From positions 7,368-36,200 of the forward strand of contig UZAE01012128.1 of NCBI GenBank assembly GCA_900617975.1: a DNA stretch of 28,833 nt, in the 5' to 3' direction. This DNA comes from Rodentolepis nana (lineage: Eukaryota > Platyhelminthes > Cestoda > Cyclophyllidea > Hymenolepididae). The position numbers and the translations under genes are program-made. This document shows positions 1-10,247 of the stretch, one piece after another. The notes beneath the pieces are model-generated. The model was not told the DNA's origin. It saw only the letters and a program-made list of their open reading frames with translations, and did no database searches. Position 1 is the first letter of the stretch. Each line of letters starts with the position of its first letter.

Positions 1-169
1 TTCCAGAAGGTTTCTTTGTCTTTTCCAATGCGTTACTCTTCACCATGCCAAATATGACAAGTGATTATTGTAATAGTCGAAATTCTTACCAACCCGCTAA
101 GCACCATTTATCAAACATATGTGCCCGAATTTTAAATTGCACCAAAATCTCTTCAACTTATTTAGATAT
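1..169. other. Left-edge sequence, no gene recognised
   Basis: This precedes the point (about 170) where similarity to 15055 onward begins. A 67-codon plus-strand reading frame at 45-248 runs across the repeat boundary and has no recognisable family features, so I treat it as chance. Confidence 0.4.
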
Positions 170-1309
170 GCAGAAATATGAGAGGTCTCGGCTTAGTGGT
201 GTACATAAGCTGAAGCAGCTTGCGTTTAATTCATTACGACATTTCTAGAATTGTGATGGATTAAATGAACAAGAGGACCACTGAGAATCAGTTCCATTGT
301 GTGAGTGTCACTAGATGACTAAAAAGGTAAGGTAATTGCTCAATTTTTACATGAGTTGCTTTCTATGTCGTAAGGTTGACAAGTTGAAAGAGCTTTCAAT
401 ATCCTTTCCTGACCTCAGCCAGCGGTTGATATAAAGAGCAATGCACATGTCTAGCAATCAAAGTGTATATTTGAGAAAAAGGACGTATAGAGAAGAGCGT
501 TAATTAGGAAAGTGTGTTACAGGCAGGAGCCCAGTCTTTCTTGTCACTGAAGGTTTAGCTGAACCAATCGTGGTCTCTTAATTGGTGGTTGAATGGGTGT
601 TCTCTCCATTTTTATGTAGACAATATGGGTTTCCTGAAATCACTGCAAGGAGAAATTCACTTGGGTTGCCATTACATTTGTCGATAACTACGTGTAAAAA
701 ACGTTTGCTGAGTTGTAACGTTCCAGAACTCTTCAAATGTAAATTGAACTAAGTCCCGCTTTGTGAAATACGTTTAGCCGATAAATGTGTTAGAGAGAGG
801 GAGTTTATTCACTGAAATACTTTGAGTGGAGGAGATGGGGTTTCTAAACAACGCAAGTACTTTTGATTGGCTGTTTCAGGCTGTTCGCAATGCGCAAAGA
901 TGCACTGTGCACCTTCGAGACAGCCTGAGTGCACTTGAGATTCCACTGTTCACCAAGGGCAGCGCTGTGAGCTCCGCACCAATAATGAACAGATATTTAT
1001 GTGAAGTGGGAATGTAAATCAGAGAAAGTAAATTTTCATTTGTTAAAAATAAATTCCCAGCTTATTCAATAGAGGTAAGCAGCATAGTAATCATTGGAAG
1101 AAGTCGTTGTTAACGCGCATAGAAAAATTAACAAATCATTGGGACAAGTCTCAAAATTGGAGTGAAAGGAAAAAAATGAGTATTGGTTATAAAGTCACAA
1201 ATTGTTAATCTGGTGAAAAAATGAAGAATTTAACGTTTATTAAATTTAAATCACATGTTATACAAAAGTTTATTTAGCATTAACGACTAGTGGTGTTACA
1301 TGTGAGGAA
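170..1309. repeat. R1 unit, copy 1 (3' flank of kelch copy A)
   Basis: Direct repeat of 15055-16209, and of 10801-11715 over its right-hand part. From about 475 to 970 it is almost base-for-base identical to 15365-15860, while the flanks are visibly more diverged. It lies directly downstream of kelch copy A. A plus-strand frame at 826-1017 (63 codons) is kept in copy 2 (11174-11368) and, ending slightly earlier, in copy 3. The shared core is a run from LRD through LFTK to IMNRYL. Copy differences are mixed synonymous and replacement changes, so coding constraint is not shown. Nothing else is recognised in it. Confidence 0.8.
1269..1274 (-). terminator. Polyadenylation signal of kelch copy A
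   Basis: AATAAA read on the minus strand, 36 nt past the proposed stop codon of copy A. The same hexamer lies at the same distance behind copy B (16169-16174), which supports both gene ends. Confidence 0.55.
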
Positions 1310-4300
1310 TTAAGCGCTCAAATGTACTTTTAGAAGCCATAGATCCGTCCCGCTTTGAACTCGAAATCGGAATCTCCAATTGTAGTCATTTTGTTCTCCA
1401 TTCTACAACATGTACGCATTTCAACAGTTATTGATTCTCAGTTAAGTAGTGAATGAGATGTGATTGCACTCACGTTTTCTTCATGTGGCATTTCCAGTTC
1501 ATAAACATTTCCCCCATCAGCTGTTTATAGAATTAACTTTGAAAGAGATGGTGTTGAATTGTGAGAACGAAATAGAAATATAAAAATACTTACCAACAAC
1601 GTAGAGATGGTCACTGACTGCCAGAATTGAACTTATATCGCGTTTTATGGAAAGTGATTGCGAAATCAGCGTCCACTGACCATGTCGTCCATCGGTTATG
1701 CAAAGAACTTCAGCAGAATGTGGGCGTACAGACTGGGAACCAACAATGTAAACACATCCTTGAAAGAATTCTACAACAGGGCGGAATCTTGCCACCAACA
1801 TTGGAGTGAATGAGCACCAGGTTGGATTTTCTGCAGAACTTTGAAAGAACTAATACTCCAAGATTCGGCACGTATACCGCTCCACTATCACTTCTGCCTG
1901 TTGGCATATCGGGAAGTCCTTTCCATCTGCAATACACAAATTCGCCTCAATGACCTCGAAACCCACAAAACACATATGCCAATAACTATCGGTGAGTCGT
2001 AATAACAGTTATATTACAATACTAATATCATAATGGAATTAGTATTATGTTGGTGAGGAATTTGGGCGATCCCTTATTTTCCACTCCAACTCAACATTCT
2101 GCTTTCTCAAACAACTTTTATGATTGTCTCTATTCAACTCCAACTATGTGTGGTCACCAAGTCAAACAATAGATCAATACATTTGTAATCATTCTCACAC
2201 CTCTGGAGCACATATTCTGTTGAAATCACAGAAGAAACGTGGGACTGGAAGACGAAAAATAAGCACCTCCTCATGGAAACAACAAGTTCCCAAACACATG
2301 GCCATTCACTTTTCTATAAACCTGAAATTAGTGCATGAGGACTGGAAACAGAAGCTTTGATCCCAAACACCTAGGGTGTATCAATCAACTAATCGATGAT
2401 ATTAAGATTACCTTATCACGACAAAAACATCCTAAACTCACTTGTCATTCAATAGGGAATACTTCTCACAGGAGGTCAAATATTCAGCATTGGCATATCC
2501 TCCAAAAACAAGAATTTCATGTTCGACAGCAACTGCAGAAGCATAAGCTCTACTCTGAGCCATTACATTTTTCTCCTTTACCTCGCCATTGCAGGGATCT
2601 ACCTTGAAAACATGAGAACAAGCGCCACCTCCCACTATACTACCTCCAATCACATAGATATATTCTAAAATGAAGGAGAGATCAGAGTAGGACTTGTGTG
2701 GTGTTGGCACACAAGACGGTGTTGAACTTGCAACTTACCATCACAAGCAACTACGCAGCTGTCCAATATGAAAGGAATTTTCAATTCTTCTTCAACTTTC
2801 TTCACATTTGGAACAGCTGATAAAAAACACTTGAAAGTGTCCTCTGTTTCACCGTATGTTCCAAGAACAAAGATTCTTTCTCTCTTCCTGTTAAAAAATA
2901 AAGTCACAATTTACATTGTCAGTGAATCGTTTGAAAAACACTCACTTATTTTCCTCAGATTTATCACACATTTTCAAGTAATCCAGAAGTGTGTGTCTTA
3001 AGAAAATAAACTCAAATTTAATTACATCATATACCTTGACTTGTCGGAAAGAATAATGCTTGACTCTCCCATAACCGTCTCAGCGATTAAGGATCGGGAA
3101 AGTTTGTTAACATTAAGTCTTGAGAGAAGATGTGCTAAGAACGATTCGCGAGTGTCTCTTTCACATGAAGAAGGAGCTGCATTTATCCATGAAGCTATTG
3201 CTTCTAACTTCGAGCCTTCACTTGGAGCCCACAACCAGGGGCTACCCAGAAGAGTCTCCATGTCCTTCGCTGTTGTCCATTGTAGGCACTTCTCATCCTT
3301 GGCAAAGGAATCAAAGTCACTTGCAATCCTGCGAATACACTGCTCTCTCAAACCACGATTGCCTAGAAAATTACTAATCACCCAAATTTCATTGGCAATC
3401 ATTTGATCGAATCTAAAATAAGAGAAGGTGAGCGAATGACTTATGGTATAGACACGATCACTCACAGTTAAGCAAATCGACTCCACGTTAGTAAACGTAC
3501 ATTCGCATTTTATCTGTTGCTTATCAACGACTAATGAGACAATATCTGTCGACCGTTACACATCTCACAACTCACACCTTCCCCTCTCTTCCTATTCTTT
3601 CATTTCATTGTACTCTTTTCTTACCAGGGTGTGTGTTAAACTAAATCTTTGCAATTTTAGCCATCCTAACCGTCCCAGATATTCCCCAAGAACCCCTGAA
3701 ATCATGGTTTGTATTTTCATATAAGTTGCTACTTGTATTGATTAAGTAGTTAATCGATTACTCCTTGATTTTTTGTAGTCACCAACACCTACTGAAATGA
3801 GCATTTACGACGCCGCTTCTGTTCAAGGTCCCGGGAGTGTTTCTCGCGTTTTCAGTCCTACAAGACATCCAAATTCTTACGTAGAGCCGCCACGAGCTTT
3901 AGAGTGGATGCCATCTTTTCAAAGCGTCATAAATAACTATTCATCAGCTTCTGACAGCACGTCCCATCTTTTCTCTTCTGATTTTCACCTTGCGCCAGAC
4001 TGTTCACAACTTACTGACAGACATCTACCTCAAACCCGATCCCTCACTTTTCCTAATTAGATTTGCCCAAGTGTTTGAGTGAGCCCATAATTCTGTATTG
4101 CATGTCGTCCTGTGTGCAACTGTGTGTCCACGTGTACTACCACTAATATCCCCGAATTCTCGTCAACTTTGCCACCCCGATTTTCACTCTGCCGCTTAGC
4201 ATTCCAGATTTGAGATGACAGGACTAAAAGCGCCACCTCCTCCTCCTTCCTTAATTCCCCTCCAAACACAAAGATTTGATCAGAGTTTCAGACTAAATGA

Positions 4301-5715
4301 GCCCATAACGCAGTTGGCATTCTCCTTTAATTTGTCTCCATCATGACCTGCGTTCGGTACACCAACTTGCATTGAAAAAATAAAAAAAGACGGGATATGA
4401 GAATGTGTCACAACCTGTCTTTCTTTTGGAGTCGGGTTAAGGTCATTTACATGGGATTATTACTATTGTTATTATAATGTTACTAATGCGTAATAAGAAT
4501 GTGGGTGCTTAAATTTTATTGTTTCGACGAGGAGTTCTCTGTGGCCTTTAAACCCAATATACACCTTTGACTTGCAATGTTTATTTCTGAAGGTTATTGT
4601 CCTTGGAAATGATTTCGTTCCAGTTTACTTATTATTCTCGAAATTGGAAAACTTATATTAGTGCACAGGGGGTGTCCAATAGACTTACCCCCACGTGGTA
4701 CTCCCTGGGCAACGTATACTCATACGGCAAAAAAAGTCTATAAATCGGAAGTTAACTTCTGACTTCAAACTACCATCACCACACTGTATGTCATACTCCA
4801 CCACTTTCACAGCACTCACCTCACCTTTCATCCACCTTTGTGAATGTCACTTTTGCATCTTTGAAATACTCTTCTGCCCCCTCCCCCCCGCCCTCTCGAC
4901 TTTTTTCAATTTAATAACTCTTTTCTTACCACTTGTCGCCACCAATCATGACCTAGTCACCTTTTCCAATTCAACTCATTATCTTTCAATTTGGGATGGA
5001 GACTGTTTCATCCTTTTGATCTCTGAAGTGACATTTCTTGCATAGGATGACTCTCACTTTCTCTAAATTCATGGTTCTGAAGTTCTTCATAGAAAATTTG
5101 AACTGCCAATGAAGTCGCCTTTAGGCATGTGGTTTCCACTTCTCTATAGTATTAAGGGCGTGTTATAAAATATATGCCTCTGTGTGCTTAACACGAAGTC
5201 CAATGGCATTGCATATATGAATTGCATTGGACAATCACTCACCTGTCTTTAATAAAGTTCCGACAAACTTTAAGTAGAGATTGAGATCCAAGTTGATGTG
5301 CCAATAAATAGATCTGACACACCGTGCGCAAGCTAATACCAATTTTGCCTGTGTAGACAAAGTCTATCACAGATACGACAAGTCTGAAATGAATCGACAG
5401 TGAATGAAAGAAAGAATATTTGGATGTACTCGGTAGTGTAACGGTGCCATTTCATAGTGGGACCTTGATTCTGCAATAATTGATTTATAATTCTAGGAAA
5501 CTGGGCACAAAGGAATGATCGGTGAACTGGACTCTTGTAATTCTCCTTTGTCTAGAGATAAATAAATTATTGTAAAATTAGAGATTCAGCATGCCACCTA
5601 CAATAATGTGTAAATCAATGAGATGTCCATTTTGTCGAAGTTGGTTAAAGAACTTTGGTGGAATTGAAAGTGCCGTTTCATCAGAGGGAGTACAATAAAT
5701 GATTTCATCTTCCAT
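1310..5715 (-). CDS. BTB-BACK-kelch (KLHL-type) gene, copy A
   Basis: KLHL proteins usually act as substrate adaptors for cullin-3 ubiquitin ligases: BTB and BACK bind cullin-3 and the kelch propeller binds the substrate. Exons, read on the minus strand: 5602-5715, 5430-5551, 5243-5383, 3035-3412, 2739-2887, 2442-2664, 1594-1926, 1474-1520 and 1310-1402. All have GT-AG borders and phases that fit, except inside 1594-1926. Residues 1-126 are BTB, 127-252 BACK, and the rest kelch blades. The start is the ATG at 5715 (MEDEIIYC), shared with copy B. The frame shifts within 1594-1926. Excising 1831-1891 as an intron gives about 512 residues, short for a KLHL. Without that intron the gene is broken. 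Intron 3 is enlarged by a 1.3-kb insertion. Function is inferred from domain architecture only. Confidence 0.75.
1474..2887 (-). other. Kelch-repeat exons 5-8 of copy A
   Basis: Exon 5 (2739-2887) starts RERIFVLGTYGE. Exon 6 (2442-2664) has EYIYVIGG and EILVFGGYANA, the hydrophobic-GG cores of kelch blades. Exon 7 (1594-1926) has LPDMPTGRSDSGAVYVP and, in another frame, NPTWCSFTPMLVARF then GCVYIVGS and LYVVG. Exon 8 (1474-1520) adds VYELEMPHEEN. A terminal exon (1310-1402) follows with a YNW and the C terminus LKVHLSA. Several blades have lost the second glycine. The two frames of exon 7 meet near 1831-1850. Introns are 74 nt (5/6) and 515 nt (6/7). Confidence 0.75.
3035..3412 (-). other. 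BACK-domain exon 4 of kelch copy A
   Basis: 378 bp, identical in length to exon 4 of copy B (17940-18317). It encodes 125 full codons. The middle carries FAKDEKCLQWTTAKDMETLL then EAIASWINAAP, the order seen in BACK domains (a helix ending L.L....L..LL, then a V..W. helix). It ends LSDKSR at a GTATAT donor. The first 46 codons differ greatly from copy B, while the last 80 are almost the same (see findings). Confidence 0.8.
3661..4060 (+). CDS. Truncated C-terminal tail of an unknown gene, inserted in intron 3 of copy A
   Basis: Exons 3661-3706 and 3779-4060 flank a 72-nt GT-AG intron. Exon one follows a TTTTAG acceptor and reads on in phase 0 into exon two, giving about 109 residues without a stop until TAG at 4058-4060. 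The protein is rich in Ser and Pro (RYSPRTPEIM, SPTPTEMSIYDAA, then EPPRALEWMPSF) and looks like a disordered cytoplasmic tail of a larger protein. No domain is recognised. The upstream exons are absent because the insert begins only 34 nt before the first acceptor. It runs opposite to the kelch gene and probably has no promoter of its own. Confidence 0.5.
4379..4384 (+). terminator. Candidate polyadenylation signal of the inserted gene tail
   Basis: AATAAA about 320 nt past the TAG of the plus-strand tail at 3661-4060, within an A-rich stretch. The distance suits a 3' untranslated region, but the hexamer could be chance in AT-rich DNA. Confidence 0.3.
5243..5715 (-). other. BTB-domain exons 1-3 of kelch copy A
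   Basis: Three exons separated by introns of 50 and 46 nt. Exon 1 (38 codons) ends in LIDLHII, the first BTB strand region. Exon 2 holds PVHRSFLCAQFPRIINQ, the BTB segment that is usually AHRAVLAA...F. Exon 3 holds VVSVIDFVYTGKI followed by YLLAHQLG, matching the FIYTG strand and the LA..LQ helix typical of BTB domains. The exon 1 donor (GTAGGT) is imperfect, but reading on reaches a stop within six codons, so splicing is needed. The 2+1 phase at the exon 2/3 joint makes a Glu codon before LVVSV. An AG lies immediately before the ATG, so an upstream untranslated exon or trans-spliced leader is possible but not shown. Confidence 0.8.
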
Positions 5716-6270
5716 CTTTACGCAGTGAGTTGGGTGTTAAAAATGTGTGCACAAGATAAGCCATACTTCGTGTGCATTGTGAGTGTGTCAGTGTTACCTC
5801 TCTTTTCAATTTGATAGGCCTCTTTATTTTTTCACACCTCAAGTAAGATTTGGATTGACTTCTTGCATGTTGGAATTCGATCGAGAACCACCAAATGCAA
5901 CGTGACTGCAGAAATGAATCTTGGCAAGCTTGACAGTAGGCAATCCTTAATTGAATTATACCTTCAAAAACGCCCTACATAAGTTCTCCTTTAGTTCACA
6001 GTTTGATTGCAACAATTTGATTGAAATCGCCAATGTAAGAGTAATACTAAAATGAGGATTTTCAAATTGTTTAATTCTAATTTGCTAATTGACATCGCGC
6101 TAAGTCCAAGAGTTGCAAATTTTCTCCCCACTAAAATATTCCCCCCTTAGTTTGCCTAATTCGACAAAAAGGAATGAAGAACTCTCCCTTCCCTTGAATT
6201 TCAAGCAACAAAGTAGTCGCTTTGTTAAAGGAAAGCATCTAATGCACCATGTGGACAAGTAAGTCAACTT
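5716..6270. repeat. 5' flank of kelch copy A, homologous to the flank of copy B
   Basis: This aligns with 19301-20185 apart from the solo LTR inserted in copy B. It is the likely promoter region of the kelch gene on the minus strand, but no TATA box or initiator can be assigned with confidence. The LTR empty site is around 5917-5930, where the flanks of the insertion in copy B are contiguous. Confidence 0.6.
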
Positions 6271-6663
6271 TATTGACTCCAGACAATTCCGCTTTGCTCC
6301 AATTACTTTTGGATGTACAAATGCATGTAACTGAAGGGATTTGAAGTTGATTTATTAACATCAACTTGTTCTTTAAAATGTGGTATATGCCAAAATTTCA
6401 TTCTCAAAAGTTGACAATTGCGTTCTAAATCCCCCCCCCCTCAAACACACTCTCTCACCATCCCACCCTTCCTAAACTTGTTTGATTATAAATACTACCA
6501 AATCTTTAACAGAATTCGTTTAAAGAATCACCATTATTTGAGTATATCGGTAGTAATTAAATGCATTAAATTTACTGTTGGCCCTAACTGCAATAGTCAC
6601 AGGTAAAAAAAGAGTATGTGCCTGAAGTCTAAATTCTCCTCTGGAAATGGTCTTTTATTTCTA

Positions 6664-6702
<39 letters not shown>

Positions 6703-8420
6703 TAATATTTTCACTTAACGAGGCAATACGTTAATGGCTTAATCAAATGTCTTCCAAATGAATATTAAGTAATATTGTGTTATATGTGAAAGGCAGACAT
6801 GTCATTGTGCGAATAATGAACTTCATATTGAATTTTAAGACAATTTCGAGAAAAAGGAATTATTTTACCACTATGAAATATGTAAAAATGTTCAACGCAC
6901 ACTCTGATGAGAATGTTTCCATGCAAGACTATTATAATAACAGAAATAAAGTAAATGCCTTTTATATCTGTGCTTTCGTTGTTATTGCAACTACAGATGT
7001 TGTGTGTCTAACATGTGTAGAGGATTGTTACACTAGTGAAGTCTTGACCAACTCAGAAATCTCTATGCCAGCATCTCCTATATTTCCCTAGTCGTTGTCT
7101 TAATTATCGACATCGATTTTACTTCCCCTTAGATTATATGACATCACGGTGATTACTCCGTGATGATTAAATCACTACCTTATCTAAGGCGAAATCAACA
7201 CATTCATTATTAAATTCAGTAGTTAAAAATCTAAAAAAATAAATCACGGATTTTCAGGTTAGCACCGATAGTTCCTATTTGGATATGTGGAATCTCGACT
7301 TGTCTTTCGTGTAATGGCCAAGGATGTTAAATGTGGTTCTTGACAAGGAAGGCGATAAATTTCATTGTATTTAAAAACATTTGGCGATTACAAGTGACAA
7401 ATTGTTGTAAGGTTTTATTAAATGAGTTTTCTTGCATTTTAAGGAAAAACCATTTTACTATTTTCTCCTTAAATGAGAAATTCTATAAACCAAGGGAAAC
7501 AAAAATGATCATTAAAAATGGTGAATTGCCTAATTAGAGATGGAGTTAGACATAGTACACACATACGATTAAATCTACTCATTAACAATGTGGTAGAAAG
7601 CCAATTTGCCAAATCAGGCAAAATTTAAGTTGAGCATTTCTTTAATCGCTTAGTCGACCTTATCACTCAAATATACTTTATCACTTGTGTCCAACACATC
7701 TGCTTCTACTGATGCCAATTCCTAGTTCCAAACTTCTACTATTTTGCAAACTCATTGAACTACCAGTGCATGTGGCAAATTGAGGTTGACTTGGATGGAA
7801 TCACGTTTCAACCTAACATCGTCTATCTCTGGAGTCCTGAAGTGTTGACTATCTTACTTAATGAATTACGGTAGGCATGCATTTAAAATTAGGTTTTAAT
7901 CGCAAGAGCGGTTTGATGAGAGTAGTTGGTATGAAATGGGACTTGTATAACTCGATTAGTGGCTAAATACTCGCCGATCCACAGCACGACAAGAGGGCAA
8001 TTGAAAGAATGTACAATCCTCGCAATCGAACTTATTGATTGTCAGGGAGATCTAAGAAAGTCAACCATTGGTCTATTTATCATTTATCTTAAACGTAGTC
8101 TGCTGTCTGTGTAATCGAAAGGGCACATCAAAGGGGGGAATTGATGATGTGCGTGTAGCTCTCAGTATAAGGTATGTTGGGGAGATGAAGTTGGGTTGTG
8201 AAATTAAGGGACTCTGGAGTGGAAATCAGACTTCACGGTGCTTTGGCCAATAAAGCGTCACACATTTTGTATTGTATTGATTAAGATTTGTCTAAGTCGC
8301 ATGCAATACACTGTGACAAGCACTATGTTGCAGTATCCTCGAAATTGTTGAGGTGACTTGGGTGTTTTCGAGAACATTTTCGCTATTGGGAATTTTGGCT
8401 CAGATTTAGTTTTAGCTACT
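6271..8420. other. Single-copy AT-rich spacer
   Basis: No similarity to the rest of the window was noticed. It contains a run of ten C (6431-6440), an (AT)n tract (6666-6697), a perfect 8-bp-stem hairpin (7142-7149 with 7158-7165, 8-nt loop) and a 104-codon plus-strand frame at 6777-7091. That frame has one hydrophobic stretch (residues about 63-82) but no homology I recognise, and its base composition is like the surrounding DNA. I see no convincing exon. Confidence 0.4.
6666..6697. repeat. (AT)n microsatellite
   Basis: Sixteen uninterrupted AT units, read directly. Confidence 0.95.
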
Positions 8421-8831
8421 GTTTTTAGTACGAACACAGTGATCGATTTGACACTCACCCCTCAGATGACAACTGTGATAGCATTCTGGAGTTTTACACT
8501 TTCAATTACAAAATAGAAACGGAGAATCTTAGCAATCTCGAGTGAACCAAGTATTCTATGACCCTCGATACTGATATATCATTTTTGCTCTTCATAGAGG
8601 TGATTTGTTCTTACTGGTACACTTGAATGAAGATTAAGGAAGCATAAATTTTTCAATTGATAGACTAAATTTGCACGGTTTAGTTACAATTCATTTGAGA
8701 CATGCAGCTCAAAATGTGCATTTCCAAACAATGGCTTTCACAAACTTTTCGCAACCCACATTCAGGAAATTACTTCGACATGTGACTCACGTGCATGTCC
8801 CAACGTTGGATCTTGCTAAGACATACGTATA
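8421..8831 (+). repeat. R2 unit, copy 1
   Basis: Related to 13740-14190, 14640-14900 and 22828-23280. The best-kept block reads, on the plus strand, D.NCDSIL.FYTF followed by NLSNL and TKYSM.LD.D in copies 1 and 4, interrupted by a stop in copy 1 after NLSNLE. This may be a decayed exon of an unknown gene or simply non-coding repeat. No family is assigned. Confidence 0.6.
8776..8829. repeat. 54-bp direct repeat, partner at 10649-10702
   Basis: Fifty of 54 bases match 10649-10702 (core ATGTCCCAACGTTGGAT). The pair brackets the interval holding the non-LTR retrotransposon, with unlike sequence on the inner sides. They probably mark the ends of an older duplication. Confidence 0.75.
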
Positions 8832-9130
8832 ATGAAACGTCTTAAGTTTGGGAATGAAATTTGAAAATTACTTTTTTTATTATAACAAGAACAAATATAG
8901 CTCACTCCGCTAATAAGTCACGAATTCCATATTTTTTTGGAATAACTTAGAAGTGGGCTCAAGACAATTCAATACCCAATTCAAAGTTGCGAAGTAGGAA
9001 CAATATACACATTCTACCTTCCAGTTAAACATAGAGAGTTTCTCTTTTGTTTAGTGGGAATTTGAAGCATGCCTACGAAAATGTTGTTGGCCGGACGCAC
9101 ATATATTCCTTAAAAGACCAATGATTTATG

Positions 9131-9141
9131 CCGTGTCATAT
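9131..9141. repeat. 11-bp target-site duplication, left
   Basis: CCGTGTCATAT, repeated exactly at 10248-10258 directly after the AAAT tail of the retrotransposon. Confidence 0.85.
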
Positions 9142-10247
9142 AGATCGAAGTCAAATAAAATGCCGAGTGATAGAATTTTTTGCCGTACGAAGATACGTTG
9201 TCCAGAGTGCATCACGTGGAGGTAAGTCTAACGCGCACCCCTAAGAAAAACGCTCAAAAGAGGACGGAAAGTGCTCTAAATTGTGCACTTAAACTACTTA
9301 CAAACTGGTGCAACATCAATGGAATGGCAATCAACATCGCGAAAACTGCATTCCAAACATTTTCTTTGGCCCGTTACAGCATAAACCCACTTCCAAGGTA
9401 CAAGGATACTTCCATAGAAAAAAATCAATGAGTTCACATCTCTCGGAATGACTTTTGAAACGAAGCTAACGTGGAAAAGTCACATTGCTAAAATAGCAGA
9501 ACGAGTCTCCAACAAACAGAATGTACTGAAGCGTCTTGCTGGTAGCGAATGGGGTTGTGCTCGCTCAACTCCCAGCACCACTTACAAGATGTTTATTCAG
9601 CCAATAATGTTGTATTGCTGTGAAATATTCAGCCAATAATGTTGTATTGCTGTGAACCACTCATTACAACCACAGAGATGACTCTCAAACCAATACGAGA
9701 AGGCACACAACCAAGCATTACGACTAATTACTAGAGGAATAGACGGCCAAGCATTACGACTAATTACTGGAGGGATAAAATCAACACCTATCCTGTTGAA
9801 GGCCTTAATCAGAAGAGAATTCAAGATTTCAAGGTGCAACAAACGTAAAACTCGAACAAAGAAGAAAAAGTGGACAGCGGCAATCTCCGATATAGCCGAC
9901 TGGCCAAGAATCAAAGCCGTTGCTGAGTTTAGACTACGTACCAGACACGACTGCTTGGCAAAACACCTTCACAGATTAGGAGTATACACTCAACCCACAT
10001 GCCCTCTATGTAACCAACAGGAGGAAATGGAGAAGACCCATCTGATTCGATGTCCTACTCTAAAGATAACGACGGAAAGTCAGAGATACTGGGAAGCAAG
10101 AAGACGGCTTATGAACTGCTATCAATTAACTGCTATAAATGTACCCCACCCCACCCTTGGGGGAAGCTGAAGTCAAAGTTTAAGGGCTAATGATAAATAT
10201 CACAAAGCCTGCCATTTGAAATAAATAAATAAATAAATAAATAAATA
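9142..10247 (+). mobile_element. 5'-truncated non-LTR retrotransposon (LINE) with AAAT tail
   Basis: Bounded by perfect 11-bp direct repeats and ending in about six AAAT units (10221-10247), the hallmark of target-primed reverse transcription. It holds only the end of ORF2: part of the reverse transcriptase after the catalytic box (LTNWCNINGMAINIAKT, 9183-9431, then LTWKSHIAKIAERV from about 9436), a connector with NQALRLIT and KSTPI, and a Cys/His knuckle. The ORF is broken by frameshifts near 9431 and by a 32-bp tandem duplication (9594-9656). A second in-frame 36-bp duplication lies at 9711-9780. The style resembles Jockey/I-superfamily elements common in arthropods. The clade call is tentative. 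Confidence 0.85.
9682..10170 (+). pseudogene. C-terminal ORF2 fragment of the LINE
   Basis: This frame is open from 9682 to TGA at 10168-10170. It reads YEKAHNQALRLIT, repeats QALRLIT 12 residues later because of the 36-bp duplication, then GGIKSTPI, a Lys/Arg-rich linker, FRLRTRHDCLAKHLHRLGV and the knuckle CPLC...H..RC (C-x2-C-x9-H-x3-C; first Cys codon at 10000). It closes with YWEARRRLM. This knuckle is typical of the C terminus of RNase-H-bearing or Jockey-like elements. Upstream frames do not join, so no active enzyme is encoded. Confidence 0.8.

Larger units (their letters stand above)
3612..4931. mobile_element. 1.3-kb insertion in intron 3 of copy A, 15-bp direct repeats
   Basis: The 15-mer ACTCTTTTCTTACCA occurs at 3612-3626 and again at 4917-4931. 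Sequence outside (to about 3600, and from about 4935) aligns with intron 3 of copy B around 18300-18540 and onward, which lacks the block. No terminal inverted repeats and no A-rich tail are seen at the edges. The block carries the last two exons and 3' end of an unrelated gene with its intron kept, so it is not a processed copy. The mechanism is unclear. Confidence 0.65.

Noticed and set aside
1310..1402. Alternative reading of the last kelch exon starting at an ATG (KMTTIGDSDFEFK), open in several copies
   Set aside because: It does not fit the phase-0 junction from the preceding exon, whereas the chosen frame does and supplies the expected kelch Trp.
3041..3406. 121-codon plus-strand frame opposite the BACK exon, also open in copy B
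   Set aside because: It is the complementary shadow of exon 4. The minus strand has splice sites, correct phases and BACK motifs.
4695..5045. 116-codon plus-strand open frame with hydrophobic stretches
   Set aside because: It crosses the right boundary of the insertion in intron 3 (4931), so it cannot be an inherited gene. The hydrophobic look comes from pyrimidine-rich DNA.
6777..7091. 104-codon plus-strand frame with a possible membrane segment
   Set aside because: Single copy, no splice or family support, and composition equal to the surrounding AT-rich spacer. Length alone is not enough.
7142..7165. Perfect 8-bp hairpin with 8-nt loop
   Set aside because: No T-run or neighbouring gene gives it a role. 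In a eukaryotic spacer one such hairpin is expected by chance.
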